From positions 17,132 to 81,131 of the forward strand of contig NZ_MUGW01000030.1 in assembly GCF_002217285.1 (NCBI RefSeq): 64,000 nucleotides of DNA. Reading direction: 5' to 3'. The notes beneath the pieces were generated by a model. That model was not told the DNA's origin, ran no database searches, and was given only the letters and a program-made list of their open reading frames with translations. The translations under genes and the position numbers were made by a program. This document shows positions 26,424-35,140 of the stretch, piece after piece. The stretch's first letter is position 1, and every line of letters begins with the position of its first letter. Origin of the DNA: Flavobacterium hercynium. Its GTDB lineage: Bacteria > Bacteroidota > Bacteroidia > Flavobacteriales > Flavobacteriaceae.

Positions 26424-26447
26424 ACTACGCAATTATTTTGCGCAGTT
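26424..26447. promoter_or_regulatory. Palindromic operator copy 2 (divergent promoter)
   Basis: The site ACTACGCAA-TTATT-TTGCGCAGT plus one base matches operator copy 1 at 22 of 24 positions. It sits between the divergent leader/RING/TerD promoter and the HD-gene promoter, overlapping the TTTG -33 element of the latter (26437-26440). One bound regulator could control both directions. Confidence 0.75.
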
Positions 26448-26467
26448 GAAAAAGAATTTTATATTTG
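26437..26467 (+). promoter_or_regulatory. Consensus Bacteroidota promoter of the HD gene
   Basis: TTTG at 26437-26440, a 19-bp spacer, and TATATTTG at 26460-26467 match TTTG-N19-TAnnTTTG exactly. Initiation would fall about 6 bp before the ATG at 26480, giving an almost leaderless mRNA. The -33 element lies inside the palindromic operator. Confidence 0.75.
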
Positions 26468-26479
26468 AGTAAAAAAGAT

Positions 26480-27097
26480 ATGAATCTTAAGGAAATATTT
26501 AGCGAATTACTACTAAAAATTGGTTTCGACAGTAGCGATATTGAAAAAAAATGGCTGGATTTAGAAAAGGCATATTCCAAAAAATCAAGGCATTACCATA
26601 ACCTAACGCACATTTCGTCCATGATTGAGAGCTTTACTGCTTATCACGCGCAACTAAAATTTCCTGACGAAATATTATTTTCTATTTTTTATCACGATTA
26701 TATCTATGTAAGTTCTAAAAAAGACAATGAACTCAAAAGTGCCGAATCTGCTTTGGCTGTTTTACCTGCTCAAACTACTGTAAACCGACAGTTAATCTTT
26801 GATGCGATCTGTGCCACGCAACAACATCAGCACAATGCAAATGAAGATATCAACTGGATGATTGATTTTGATTTGAAGATTCTCGCCAGTGATTGGAATG
26901 CATATCAAATGTATGCTGAACAAATTCGCAAAGAATACCGCATCTATCCTGATTTCCTATACAAACCCGGAAGAGCAAAAGCATTGAAACATTTTTTGGA
27001 GAATGATTCTATTTTTCAAACGAATGAATTTAGGGATTTGTATGAAGAGAAAGCCAGATTCAATATTGAAAAGGAAATTTTGTTATTGACGTCGTAA
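26480..27097 (+). CDS. HD-superfamily metal-dependent phosphohydrolase (COG4339-like)
   Basis: A 205-residue protein. The ATG at 26480 is preferred over the in-frame TTG at 26465, which lies inside the -7 promoter box. RHYHNLTH (37-44) and YHDYIY (71-76) carry the metal-binding histidines and the HD dyad of the COG4339 family. KDNELKSA and a later DFDLKILA complete the pattern. The substrate is unknown; in an RNA-repair context a nucleotide or RNA-end phosphate is a reasonable guess. It is transcribed divergently from the tRNA-like leader under the shared operator. The next gene is the WYL regulator, 398 bp away across repeats. Confidence 0.75.
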   Translation: MNLKEIFSELLLKIGFDSSDIEKKWLDLEKAYSKKSRHYHNLTHISSMIESFTAYHAQLKFPDEILFSIFYHDYIYVSSKKDNELKSAESALAVLPAQTTVNRQLIFDAICATQQHQHNANEDINWMIDFDLKILASDWNAYQMYAEQIRKEYRIYPDFLYKPGRAKALKHFLENDSIFQTNEFRDLYEEKARFNIEKEILLLTS

Positions 27098-27495
27098 AAC
27101 GGCAAAATGTGTACAAACAAATGTTATGTAATGTAGAGACGCACTGCTGTGCGTCTACGCAACGAATCACACAATGAATTATACAACGATTACATAATGT
27201 TAGACGCACAGCATAAATGATTTTTTCTCATTTTGTACCATTTCGAATTCACGCCCAGCATGTCATTTCGACGAAAGGAGAAATCTTCGCGAGAAACTCT
27301 ACAATGCTTGGACCTTAGTTGCGGAGCTACTTACGAAGATTTCTCCTTTCGTCGAAATGACAAAATACAGGTGATTGATCATCATAAAAAACGAAACGCG
27401 TGAGGGATAGAGGCGATATCCTTTTGTGAAGTGGAACGGAACAAAAGATAAAGCCGAAAGCCCGACCCAGAGGGACACGCCCAAAAACAAAAACT
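27098..27495. repeat. Repeat-filled gap: REP palindrome, 28-bp inverted repeat and structured flavobacterial element
   Basis: No gene is visible. The gap contains three elements: a fourth copy of the AGACGCAC-TGCT-GTGCGTCT palindrome (27137-27156) and a partial copy (about 27211); a perfect 28-bp inverted repeat (27262-27289 with 27334-27361, left arm beginning GTCATTTCGACGAAAGG); and an 87-bp element (27396-27482) with outer GCGTG/CACGC ends and internal ATCCTTTTGT/ACAAAAGAT pairing. I remember similar sequences dispersed in Flavobacterium intergenic regions. The last element ends 14 bp before the WYL start codon. Confidence 0.75.
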
Positions 27496-28509
27496 ATGTC
27501 ACAAAACAAAAATGCCTTAATTAGATACAAAACCATTGACAAATGTCTACAAAATAAATACAGACAATGGACTTTGGAAGATCTTATCGAATGTTGTTCT
27601 GATGCGTTGTTTGAATATGAAGGTCGTGAAAACCGAATTAGCAAACGTACTATTCAGATGGATATTCAGTTGATGCGCAGTGAAAAACTGGGTTACAATG
27701 CACCAATTGTCGTCTACGATAAAAAATATTACAAGTATGATGATGATGAATTTTCGATTACGGATATTCCGCTCAACGAAACAGATATGAATGTATTGAC
27801 GGAAACAGTTTCAATGTTAAAACAATTCAAGGACTTTTCACTGTTTAATGATGTTTCGGATATTTTGCAACGTCTGGAAGATAAAATCTATGCCGAGAAA
27901 TCACATACGAAACCGGTCATTTATCTGGATAAAAATGAAGGTTTGAAGGGGCTTCATTATTTAGACGAAGTATATCAGGCTATTATCAAGAAAATTGTTT
28001 TGCTGATAACGTATAAATCGTTTAAATCGAAAGAGGAAACCAAATTTCATTTTCACCCTTTTATTCTGAAGGAGTTCAACAACAGATGGTTTGTGATTGG
28101 GAAGAAAAAAGGCAGCGCACCAATTACTAATTTGGCATTGGACAGGATTATTGGTATTGATTACGATTTTAACCTGACGTATCTGGAAGAAGATTTTGAT
28201 GCTGAACAATTTTATAAAAACGTAATTGGAGTTACGGTAAACACGGGATTAGCTCCCCGAAAAATCGAACTTTGGATTGATGCCATAAATGCACCTTATG
28301 TATTAACGAAACCTTTGCACCAAACACAACGACTTATTAAGGAGAATGAGGATAAAAGTATTATTGTTCATTTGCTTATTTCACCCAACTACGAAATGGA
28401 GCGTATTCTGCTTGGTTTTGGTGACGGAATTGAAGTTATTAAACCTGAAAATTTGAGAAACAGGATGAAAAAGATCCTTCAAAAGGCATTAAACAAGTAT
28501 GACGAGTAA
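27496..28509 (+). CDS. WYL-domain transcriptional regulator
   Basis: A 337-residue protein. The N-terminal ~90 residues are a winged helix (YRQWTLEDLIECCSD, SKRTIQMDIQLM). The WYL domain follows at about 165-235 (VLLITYKSFKS, FHPFILKEFNNRWFVIGKK, LALDRIIGID). WYL domains sense nucleic acids or nucleotide ligands and occur often in defence and repair loci. The protein is the only DNA-binding regulator inside the RNA-repair island, so it is the best candidate to bind the two palindromic operators. The neighbouring HD gene is also under such an operator. Activation on sensing damaged RNA ends is inference. Confidence 0.85.
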   Translation: MSQNKNALIRYKTIDKCLQNKYRQWTLEDLIECCSDALFEYEGRENRISKRTIQMDIQLMRSEKLGYNAPIVVYDKKYYKYDDDEFSITDIPLNETDMNVLTETVSMLKQFKDFSLFNDVSDILQRLEDKIYAEKSHTKPVIYLDKNEGLKGLHYLDEVYQAIIKKIVLLITYKSFKSKEETKFHFHPFILKEFNNRWFVIGKKKGSAPITNLALDRIIGIDYDFNLTYLEEDFDAEQFYKNVIGVTVNTGLAPRKIELWIDAINAPYVLTKPLHQTQRLIKENEDKSIIVHLLISPNYEMERILLGFGDGIEVIKPENLRNRMKKILQKALNKYDE

Positions 28510-28706
28510 ATTTTATTCGCATAAAAACACTTAATTTTTTAAATATACACTAATTAAAAGAGGGATTAAAAATTGAAACCATTTTTTAGAAGCTAAAATT
28601 TGTGCGAATCTCAAAAAAGAATAGTATATTTCAAATGCAAAACAACCCATAAATCACTCTGTTTCAGAGATATTTTTTTATTAACCAAAAATTTATCAAA
28701 AAATTA

Positions 28707-28738
28707 TATGCATGCATAGTATTTTTTGTTTATATTTG
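28707..28738 (+). promoter_or_regulatory. Palindrome and -7 box of the MarR gene
   Basis: The perfect 12-bp palindrome TATGCATGCATA (28707-28718) precedes TATATTTG (28731-28738), a perfect TAnnTTTG box, 18 bp before the MarR ATG. The palindrome suits autoregulation by the dimeric MarR protein. Confidence 0.6.
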
Positions 28739-28756
28739 AAATCGATATAGTTAGAT

Positions 28757-29215
28757 ATGAAAGATAAAACGATAGATTATATTTTAAGAGCGACCTGGCA
28801 AGCTGTATCAAGAATGTATAACGAAGAAGCTGCGAAATACGACGCTACAATGGCTACCGGATTTGCTCTTTTAAGTATTGACAAAGAAGATGGAACTCCG
28901 TCGACAGCCTTAGGGCCAAGAATGGGTATGGAAGCGACAAGCTTAACCAGAACACTGAAATCTATGGAAGACAAAGGTTTGATTGTTCGCAAGAAAAACC
29001 CAACTGATGGGCGAGGTGTTTTGATTTACCTGACCGAGTTTGGAAAAGAAAAAAGGGAATTGTCTAAGAATACGGTTTTGAAATTTAATGAATCTGTTAG
29101 AAAACACGTTTCTGATGAAAAACTAAATCATTTTATTGAGGTTTCTGAAATCATCAATGAACTGATTCACGACAAATCTATTTTTAACCCTACTGAAGAA
29201 AAAGGAAAAGAATAA
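28757..29215 (+). CDS. MarR-family regulator of the fatty-acid degradation cluster
   Basis: A 152-residue winged-helix protein with the typical MarR core: LGPRMGMEATSLTRTLKSMEDKGLIVRKKNPTDGRGVLIYLTEFG written as helix 3, the recognition helix and the beta wing (residues 53-97). It lies 116 bp upstream of fadN on the same strand. Its likely role is control of beta-oxidation genes in response to acyl-CoA, as for other MarR or TetR regulators next to fad operons. The ligand is not evident from the sequence. Confidence 0.85.
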   Translation: MKDKTIDYILRATWQAVSRMYNEEAAKYDATMATGFALLSIDKEDGTPSTALGPRMGMEATSLTRTLKSMEDKGLIVRKKNPTDGRGVLIYLTEFGKEKRELSKNTVLKFNESVRKHVSDEKLNHFIEVSEIINELIHDKSIFNPTEEKGKE

Positions 29216-29331
29216 CTTTTATATAACGTACAAAAGTTGTTTTTACCGATAATAAACTGAATATTAACTATGTATAAAATTGCTTCACAATGGCAATGAA
29301 TACTTAACCGATATAAATAAAATTAACAAAT

Positions 29332-31722
29332 ATGAAACGCACAATTAAAAAAGTTGCTGTAATTGGATCCGGAATTATGGGTTCAGGAATAGCTTGTCAT
29401 TTTGCCAATATTGGTGTTGAAGTTTTATTGCTTGACATCGTACCTCGTGAGTTGACAGAAGCTGAAACTAAAAAAGGATTAACACTTGAAAGTAAAGCTG
29501 TTCGCAACCGAGTGGTAAATGAGCACTTGGCGAATTCATTAAAATCAAAGCCCTCTCCTATTTACAGTCAGAAATTCGCAAACCGAATCACGACTGGAAA
29601 TACAACTGACGACATGGCAAAAATTGCTAATGTAGATTGGATTATTGAAGTTGTTGTGGAGCGTTTGGATATTAAAAAATTAGTATTCGAACAAATTGAA
29701 AAATTCCGTAAGCCGGGAACGCTTGTGACTTCTAACACGTCTGGTATTCCGATTCATTTTATGAGTGAAGGAAGAAGCGAAGATTTTCAACAACACTTCT
29801 GCGGAACACACTTTTTTAACCCTGCGCGTTATTTAAAATTATTTGAAATTATTCCTGGTCCTAAAACTTCAACTGAAGTATTGGATTTCTTAAACGAATA
29901 CGGATCTAAATTTTTAGGAAAAACTTCGGTTGTTGCTAAAGATACTCCTGCGTTTATTGGAAACAGAATTGGTATTTACGGTATTCAGAGTTTATTCCAC
30001 TTGGTAAAAGAAATGGGATTAACGATTGAAGAGGTAGATAAATTAACAGGACCGGTTATCGGACGTCCAAAATCGGCTACTTTCCGTACGGTTGATGTAG
30101 TTGGTTTAGATACTTTGGTACACGTTGCTAACGGTATTTATGAAAACTGCCCTACTGACGAACAGCACGAATTGTTTAAACTTCCTGATTTTATTTCTAA
30201 AATGATGGAGAACAATTGGCTGGGAAGTAAAACCGGACAAGGTTTTTACAAAAAAGTAGATAAAGATATTCTTACTCTTGATCTTGACACACTAGAATAT
30301 CGTGCTGCTAAAAAAGCAAGTTTCGCTACTCTTGAGCTTACTAAAACGATCGATAAACCTATCAACCGTTTTAAAGTTTTAGTTAAAGGAAAAGATAAAG
30401 CCGGAGAATTTTACCGTAAGAGTTTCGCTGGAATGTTTGCTTATGTATCAAACAGAATTCCTGAGATCTCAGACGAATTATATAAAATTGATGATGCCAT
30501 GAAGGCTGGTTTTGGATGGGAAAATGGTCCATTCGAAATTTGGGATGCTATTGGTGTTGCCAACGGAATAGAAATCATGAAAGCTGAAGGTCTTGAGCCT
30601 GCTGCATGGGTAAACGAAATGCTGGCTTCGGGAAGCGATAGTTTCTATTCTGTAAAAGAAGGTGCTACGTTTTTCTACAACATTCCAACAAAATCACAAA
30701 CTAAAGTTCCTGGTCAAGATTCTTTCATCATTCTAAACAACATTCGCGAAAGCAAAAAAGTTTGGAGCAACAGTGGTGCTATTATTCAAGATTTAGGAGA
30801 TGGAATTTTGAACTTAGAATTCCAATCTAAAATGAATACTATTGGTGGTGATGTACTTCAAGCAATCAATAAAGCAATTGACTTGGCAGAAAAAGAACAC
30901 CAAGGTTTAGTGATCGGAAATCAGGCGGCTAATTTTTCTGTTGGAGCAAACATCGGAATGATTTTTATGATGGCAGTTGAGCAGGAATATGATGAGCTTA
31001 ATATGGCGATCAAAATGTTCCAGGACACCATGATGCGCGTTCGTTACTCTGGAATTCCAGTTGTTGTAGCACCACACGGAATGACTTTTGGTGGTGGATG
31101 CGAAATGAGCTTACACGCTGATAAAGTGGTTGCTGCTGCTGAAACTTACATGGGATTAGTTGAATTTGGTGTTGGTGTACTTCCTGGTGGTGGTGGATCT
31201 AAAGAAATGGCTTTAAGAGCATCTGATTTATTCCGCAAAAATGATGTGGAGTTAAACGTACTTCAAGAGTATTTCTTAACAATTGCGATGGCTAAAGTTT
31301 CGACTTCTGGTTACGAAGCTTTTGATACAGGACTTCTTCAGCATGGTAAAGATATTATCGTGGTAAACAAAGACCGTCAGATCGCGGAAGCTAAAAAACA
31401 TGCATTGCTTATGGCAGAAGCAGGTTACACGCAACCAATAAGAAGAACTGATGTGAAAGTTTTAGGAAAACAGGCTCTTGGGATGTTCTTAGTAGGAACG
31501 GATCAAATGGAAGCTGGTAAATACATTTCTGAACACGACAAAAAAATCGCTAACAAACTGGCTTATGTAATGGCTGGTGGTGATTTATCTGAAGCGACTT
31601 TAGTATCTGAACAATATTTACTTGATATCGAACGTGAAGCGTTTTTATCTCTTTGTACTGAAAGAAAAACTTTAGAGAGAATTCAATATATGTTAACTAA
31701 AGGGAAACCTTTGAGAAACTAA
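29332..31722 (+). CDS. fadN: 3-hydroxyacyl-CoA dehydrogenase/enoyl-CoA hydratase (FadN type)
   Basis: A 796-residue bifunctional beta-oxidation enzyme. The N-terminal Rossmann domain has VIGSGIMGSGIACHF (10-24). The dehydrogenase C-domain includes CGTHFFNPARYLKLFEIIPG. The crotonase-type domain lies at the C-terminal side (NFSVGANIGMI, HGMTFGGGCEMSLHAD). The order dehydrogenase-then-hydratase is that of Bacillus FadN and opposite to E. coli FadB. It is followed by fadA and fadE as in the Bacillus fadNAE operon. The gap to fadA is filled by a C/G-rich inverted repeat. Confidence 0.93.
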   Translation: MKRTIKKVAVIGSGIMGSGIACHFANIGVEVLLLDIVPRELTEAETKKGLTLESKAVRNRVVNEHLANSLKSKPSPIYSQKFANRITTGNTTDDMAKIANVDWIIEVVVERLDIKKLVFEQIEKFRKPGTLVTSNTSGIPIHFMSEGRSEDFQQHFCGTHFFNPARYLKLFEIIPGPKTSTEVLDFLNEYGSKFLGKTSVVAKDTPAFIGNRIGIYGIQSLFHLVKEMGLTIEEVDKLTGPVIGRPKSATFRTVDVVGLDTLVHVANGIYENCPTDEQHELFKLPDFISKMMENNWLGSKTGQGFYKKVDKDILTLDLDTLEYRAAKKASFATLELTKTIDKPINRFKVLVKGKDKAGEFYRKSFAGMFAYVSNRIPEISDELYKIDDAMKAGFGWENGPFEIWDAIGVANGIEIMKAEGLEPAAWVNEMLASGSDSFYSVKEGATFFYNIPTKSQTKVPGQDSFIILNNIRESKKVWSNSGAIIQDLGDGILNLEFQSKMNTIGGDVLQAINKAIDLAEKEHQGLVIGNQAANFSVGANIGMIFMMAVEQEYDELNMAIKMFQDTMMRVRYSGIPVVVAPHGMTFGGGCEMSLHADKVVAAAETYMGLVEFGVGVLPGGGGSKEMALRASDLFRKNDVELNVLQEYFLTIAMAKVSTSGYEAFDTGLLQHGKDIIVVNKDRQIAEAKKHALLMAEAGYTQPIRRTDVKVLGKQALGMFLVGTDQMEAGKYISEHDKKIANKLAYVMAGGDLSEATLVSEQYLLDIEREAFLSLCTERKTLERIQYMLTKGKPLRN

Positions 31723-31724
31723 AA

Positions 31725-31825
31725 GCCCCCTAACCCCCAAAGGGGGAAAATGGAGACTTACTAAAATATTAATTTAAAATCCTATTTACCCCTAATAGGA
31801 ATTCCCCCTTCGGGGGTTAGGGGGC
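31725..31825. repeat. Long C/G-rich inverted repeat between fadN and fadA
   Basis: A 24-bp arm starting GCCCCCTAACCCCC (31725-31748) pairs with 31802-31825 (one mismatch), around a spacer with a smaller CCTAnTTACCCCTAnTAGG palindrome. The same composite element recurs between fadA and fadE. It ends 5 bp before the fadA start codon. Confidence 0.85.
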
Positions 31826-31830
31826 CAAAT

Positions 31831-33012
31831 ATGAAAACAGCATATATAGTAAAAGCATATAGAACAGCGGTAGGAAAAGCACCAAAAGGAGTTTTTAGAT
31901 TTAAAAGACCTGATGAATTAGCTGCAGAGACCATTCAGTTTATGATGGACGAATTGCCTGATTTTGACAAAAAACGTATTGATGACGTAATGGTTGGAAA
32001 CGCGATGCCGGAAGCAGAACAAGGACTTAACGTTGGACGTTTGATCTCTTTGATGGGATTAAAAGTAGAAGATGTTCCTGGTGTTACCGTAAACCGTTAT
32101 TGCGCATCTGGTTTGGAAACTATCGGAATGGCGACGGCTAAAATTCAGTCAGGAATGGCAGATTGCATTATCGCAGGTGGTGCAGAAAGTATGAGTTTTA
32201 TTCCAATGGGAGGTTACAAACCTACTCCGGATTATAAAGTTGCTGCTGCAGGTCACGAAGATTACTACTGGGGAATGGGTTTAACGGCTGAGGCAGTTGC
32301 AAACCAATATAAAATCTCTAGAGAAGATCAGGATGAGTTTGCTTACAACTCTCACATGAAAGCTTTGAAAGCACAGGCTGAAGGTAAATTCGACAAACAA
32401 ATTGTTCCCATTACTGTAGACCAGACTTTCATCAATGAAAATGGTAAAAAAGAAACTAAATCGTATGTGGTAAAACAAGACGAAGGCCCAAGAGCCGGAA
32501 CTTCTGTTGCTGCTTTATCGGGATTAAAACCTGTATTTGCTGCTAACGGAAGTGTTACTGCCGGAAACTCTTCTCAAATGAGTGATGGTGCTGCTTTTGT
32601 TTTAATCATGAGCGAGGATATGGTAAAAGAATTAAATCTTGAGCCAATTGCAAGACTGGTAAACTTTGCTTCTTCTGGTGTTGAACCAAGAATTATGGGT
32701 ATTGGTCCGGTAAAAGCAATTCCAAAAGCCTTAAAACAAGCAGGACTTGATTTAAAAGATATTGACTTAGTGGAATTAAACGAGGCATTTGCTTCTCAGT
32801 CATTAGCGGTAATTCGCGAATTAGGTTTAAATCCTGATATCGTAAACGTAAATGGTGGAGCAATCGCTTTAGGACACCCTCTAGGATGTACAGGTGCTAA
32901 ACTTTCTGTTCAGCTCTTCGACGAAATGAAACGCAGAGGAAGCAAATACGGAATTGTAAGTATGTGTGTTGGAACCGGACAAGGTTCTGCGGGGATTTAC
33001 GAGGTATTGTAA
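31831..33012 (+). CDS. fadA: Acetyl-CoA C-acyltransferase (3-ketoacyl-CoA thiolase)
   Basis: A 393-residue thiolase that cleaves 3-ketoacyl-CoA to acetyl-CoA and a shortened acyl-CoA. The acylated cysteine is in VNRYCASGLETIGMA (about C90). GGAIALGHPLGCTGA carries the catalytic His and the CSMCVGTGQGSAG-type C-terminal Cys motif follows. It is a normal-length biosynthetic/degradative type I thiolase and the second gene of the fadN-fadA-fadE cluster. Confidence 0.94.
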   Translation: MKTAYIVKAYRTAVGKAPKGVFRFKRPDELAAETIQFMMDELPDFDKKRIDDVMVGNAMPEAEQGLNVGRLISLMGLKVEDVPGVTVNRYCASGLETIGMATAKIQSGMADCIIAGGAESMSFIPMGGYKPTPDYKVAAAGHEDYYWGMGLTAEAVANQYKISREDQDEFAYNSHMKALKAQAEGKFDKQIVPITVDQTFINENGKKETKSYVVKQDEGPRAGTSVAALSGLKPVFAANGSVTAGNSSQMSDGAAFVLIMSEDMVKELNLEPIARLVNFASSGVEPRIMGIGPVKAIPKALKQAGLDLKDIDLVELNEAFASQSLAVIRELGLNPDIVNVNGGAIALGHPLGCTGAKLSVQLFDEMKRRGSKYGIVSMCVGTGQGSAGIYEVL

Positions 33013-33127
33013 GCCCCCTAACCCCCTGAAGGGGGAACTAATAAGAACAAAAAACAATAAGAAAATAGTCTAACAATTTACACCCTACTTACCCCTAGTA
33101 GGAATTCCCCCTTTGGGGGTTAGGGGG
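33013..33127. repeat. Long C/G-rich inverted repeat between fadA and fadE
   Basis: This is the same element as at 31725-31825: the left arm (33013-33036) begins GCCCCCTAACCCCC, the right arm (33104-33127) ends GGGGGTTAGGGGG, and a CCTACTTACCCCTAGTAGG palindrome lies between. The unpaired middle differs between copies. It ends 5 bp before the fadE start codon. Confidence 0.85.
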
Positions 33128-33132
33128 ATGAT

Positions 33133-34923
33133 ATGAGCGACAAAACAAGAGGAGGTCAATTCCTGGTTAAAGAAACAAAGTGTGAAGATATCTTTACACC
33201 AGAAGATTTTTCAGAAGAGCAATTAATGATGCGTGACTCTGTAAAAGAGTTCGTTGACAAAGAATTATGGGCACATAAAGATCGTTTCGAGAAGAAAGAT
33301 TATGCTTATACAGAATCGTCTATGCGTAAAGCTGGTGAACTTGGACTTCTAGGAGTTGCGGTTCCTGAGGAATACGGTGGATTAGGAATGGGATTTGTTT
33401 CTACTATGTTGGTTTGTGACTACATTTCAGGAGCTACGGGATCGTTCTCTACTGCTTTTGGTGCACATACCGGAATTGGAACTATGCCAATTACACTTTA
33501 CGGAAGTGAAGAACAAAAGAAGAAATATGTTCCTAAATTGGCTTCTGGTGAATGGTTTGGTGCTTATTGCTTAACTGAACCAGGTGCAGGATCTGACGCT
33601 AACTCAGGAAAAACAAAAGCTGTTTTATCTGAAGACGGAAAATACTACTCTATTACAGGTCAAAAAATGTGGATTTCGAATGCAGGTTTCTGTAGTGTGT
33701 TCATCGTTTTTGCCCGTATTGGTGATGATAAAAATATTACAGGTTTCATCGTAGAAAATGATCCGTCTAACGGAATTTCTATGAATGAGGAAGAACACAA
33801 ACTAGGTATTCGTGCTTCGTCTACTCGTCAGGTTTTCTTCAACGATACAAAAGTTCCTGTTGAAAACATGTTATCTGAAAGAGGAAACGGTTTTAAAATT
33901 GCAATGAATGCTTTGAATGTTGGTCGTATTAAATTGGCTGCTGCTTGTTTAGACGCACAACGTAGAGTAACTTCTAATGCTGTAAAATATGCTAACGAAA
34001 GAATTCAGTTTAACACTGCAATTTCAAGTTTTGGAGCGATTCGTTCTAAGTTAGCTGAAATGGCAACTAATGCTTATGCTGGCGAAAGTGCTTCATACAG
34101 AGCTGCAAAAGATATCGAAGACAGAATTGCTGCTCGTGAGGCTGAAGGAACAAGTCATCAGGAAGCAGAATTGAAAGGGGTTGAAGAATATGCTATCGAA
34201 TGTTCTATTTTGAAAGTAGCAGTTTCTGAAGACGTTCAATCTTGTGCTGACGAAGGAATTCAGATTTTTGGCGGAATGGGATTCTCTGAAGATACTCCAA
34301 TGGAAAGTGCCTGGAGAGATGCCCGTATCGCAAGAATTTATGAAGGAACAAACGAAATTAACAGAATGCTTTCTGTTGGTATGTTGATCAAAAAGGCAAT
34401 GAAAGGTCATGTTGATTTGTTAGGACCAGCTATGAAAGTTTCTGAAGAATTAATGGGAATTCCATCTTTTGATACGCCTGATTTCTCTGAATTATTTGCA
34501 GAAGAAAAAGGAATCATTACAAATCTTAAAAAAGTATTCTTAATGGTTGCCGGAAGCGCTGTTCAAAAATACGGACCGGATTTAGATGCTCACCAACAAT
34601 TGTTAATGGCTGCATCTGATATCTTGATCGAAATTTACATGGCAGAAAGTACTATTTTGAGAACTGAAAAACTAGCCAAAAGTAAAGGTGAAGATAAAGT
34701 AAAAGAACAAATTGCAATGGCACAATTATACTTGTACAAAGCAGTTGATATTATAAACTCAAAAGGAAAAGAAGGAATTATTTCTTTTGCTGAAGGTGAT
34801 GAACAACGTATGATGTTAATGGGATTAAAACGTTTTACAAAATACACAAACAATCCAAATGTTGTAGCCTTAAGAGAGGTTATTACATCTAAATTAGTTG
34901 CAGAAAACGATTACTGCTTCTAA
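33133..34923 (+). CDS. fadE: Acyl-CoA dehydrogenase (FadE type)
   Basis: A 596-residue flavoenzyme for the first step of beta-oxidation. The ACAD core spans about residues 30-420, with AYCLTEPGAGSDANSG (FAD/substrate site), GQKMWISNAGFC, and the C-terminal signature QIFGGMGFSEDTPMESAWRDARIARIYEGTNE with the catalytic glutamate in YEGTNE. The extra C-terminal ~170 residues are typical of the longer FadE-like class. It is the last gene of the cluster, followed by a strong terminator. Confidence 0.93.
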   Translation: MSDKTRGGQFLVKETKCEDIFTPEDFSEEQLMMRDSVKEFVDKELWAHKDRFEKKDYAYTESSMRKAGELGLLGVAVPEEYGGLGMGFVSTMLVCDYISGATGSFSTAFGAHTGIGTMPITLYGSEEQKKKYVPKLASGEWFGAYCLTEPGAGSDANSGKTKAVLSEDGKYYSITGQKMWISNAGFCSVFIVFARIGDDKNITGFIVENDPSNGISMNEEEHKLGIRASSTRQVFFNDTKVPVENMLSERGNGFKIAMNALNVGRIKLAAACLDAQRRVTSNAVKYANERIQFNTAISSFGAIRSKLAEMATNAYAGESASYRAAKDIEDRIAAREAEGTSHQEAELKGVEEYAIECSILKVAVSEDVQSCADEGIQIFGGMGFSEDTPMESAWRDARIARIYEGTNEINRMLSVGMLIKKAMKGHVDLLGPAMKVSEELMGIPSFDTPDFSELFAEEKGIITNLKKVFLMVAGSAVQKYGPDLDAHQQLLMAASDILIEIYMAESTILRTEKLAKSKGEDKVKEQIAMAQLYLYKAVDIINSKGKEGIISFAEGDEQRMMLMGLKRFTKYTNNPNVVALREVITSKLVAENDYCF

Positions 34924-34955
34924 TCCAAAAATAGTTTTTAGCTTTTAATTTGTTT

Positions 34956-34990
34956 AAACCCGCACTTTTCCGAAACTGTGCGGGTTTTTC
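34956..34990 (+). terminator. Terminator of the fad cluster
   Basis: The stem AAACCCGCAC/GTGCGGGTTT with a 12-nt loop is followed by a T-run, 33 bp after the fadE stop codon. Confidence 0.9.
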
Positions 34991-35140
34991 TTTTTAGACG
35001 CTTGTTCTGATAAAACGTAAAAGAAAACAGACACGATTTCACAATTCTTTATTAAAATTGATAATATGATACAGAATCAATAGTTAATTTTAAAATCTAA
35101 TGTTTTATATTTAGCTTTTCAAAAAACTAAAAGCTTAAAA

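Noticed and set aside
25924..26479. Retron non-coding RNA
   Set aside because: No reverse transcriptase is encoded nearby.
26465..26479. TTG start for the HD phosphohydrolase
   Set aside because: It lies within the TATATTTG promoter box; the ATG at 26480 is more plausible.
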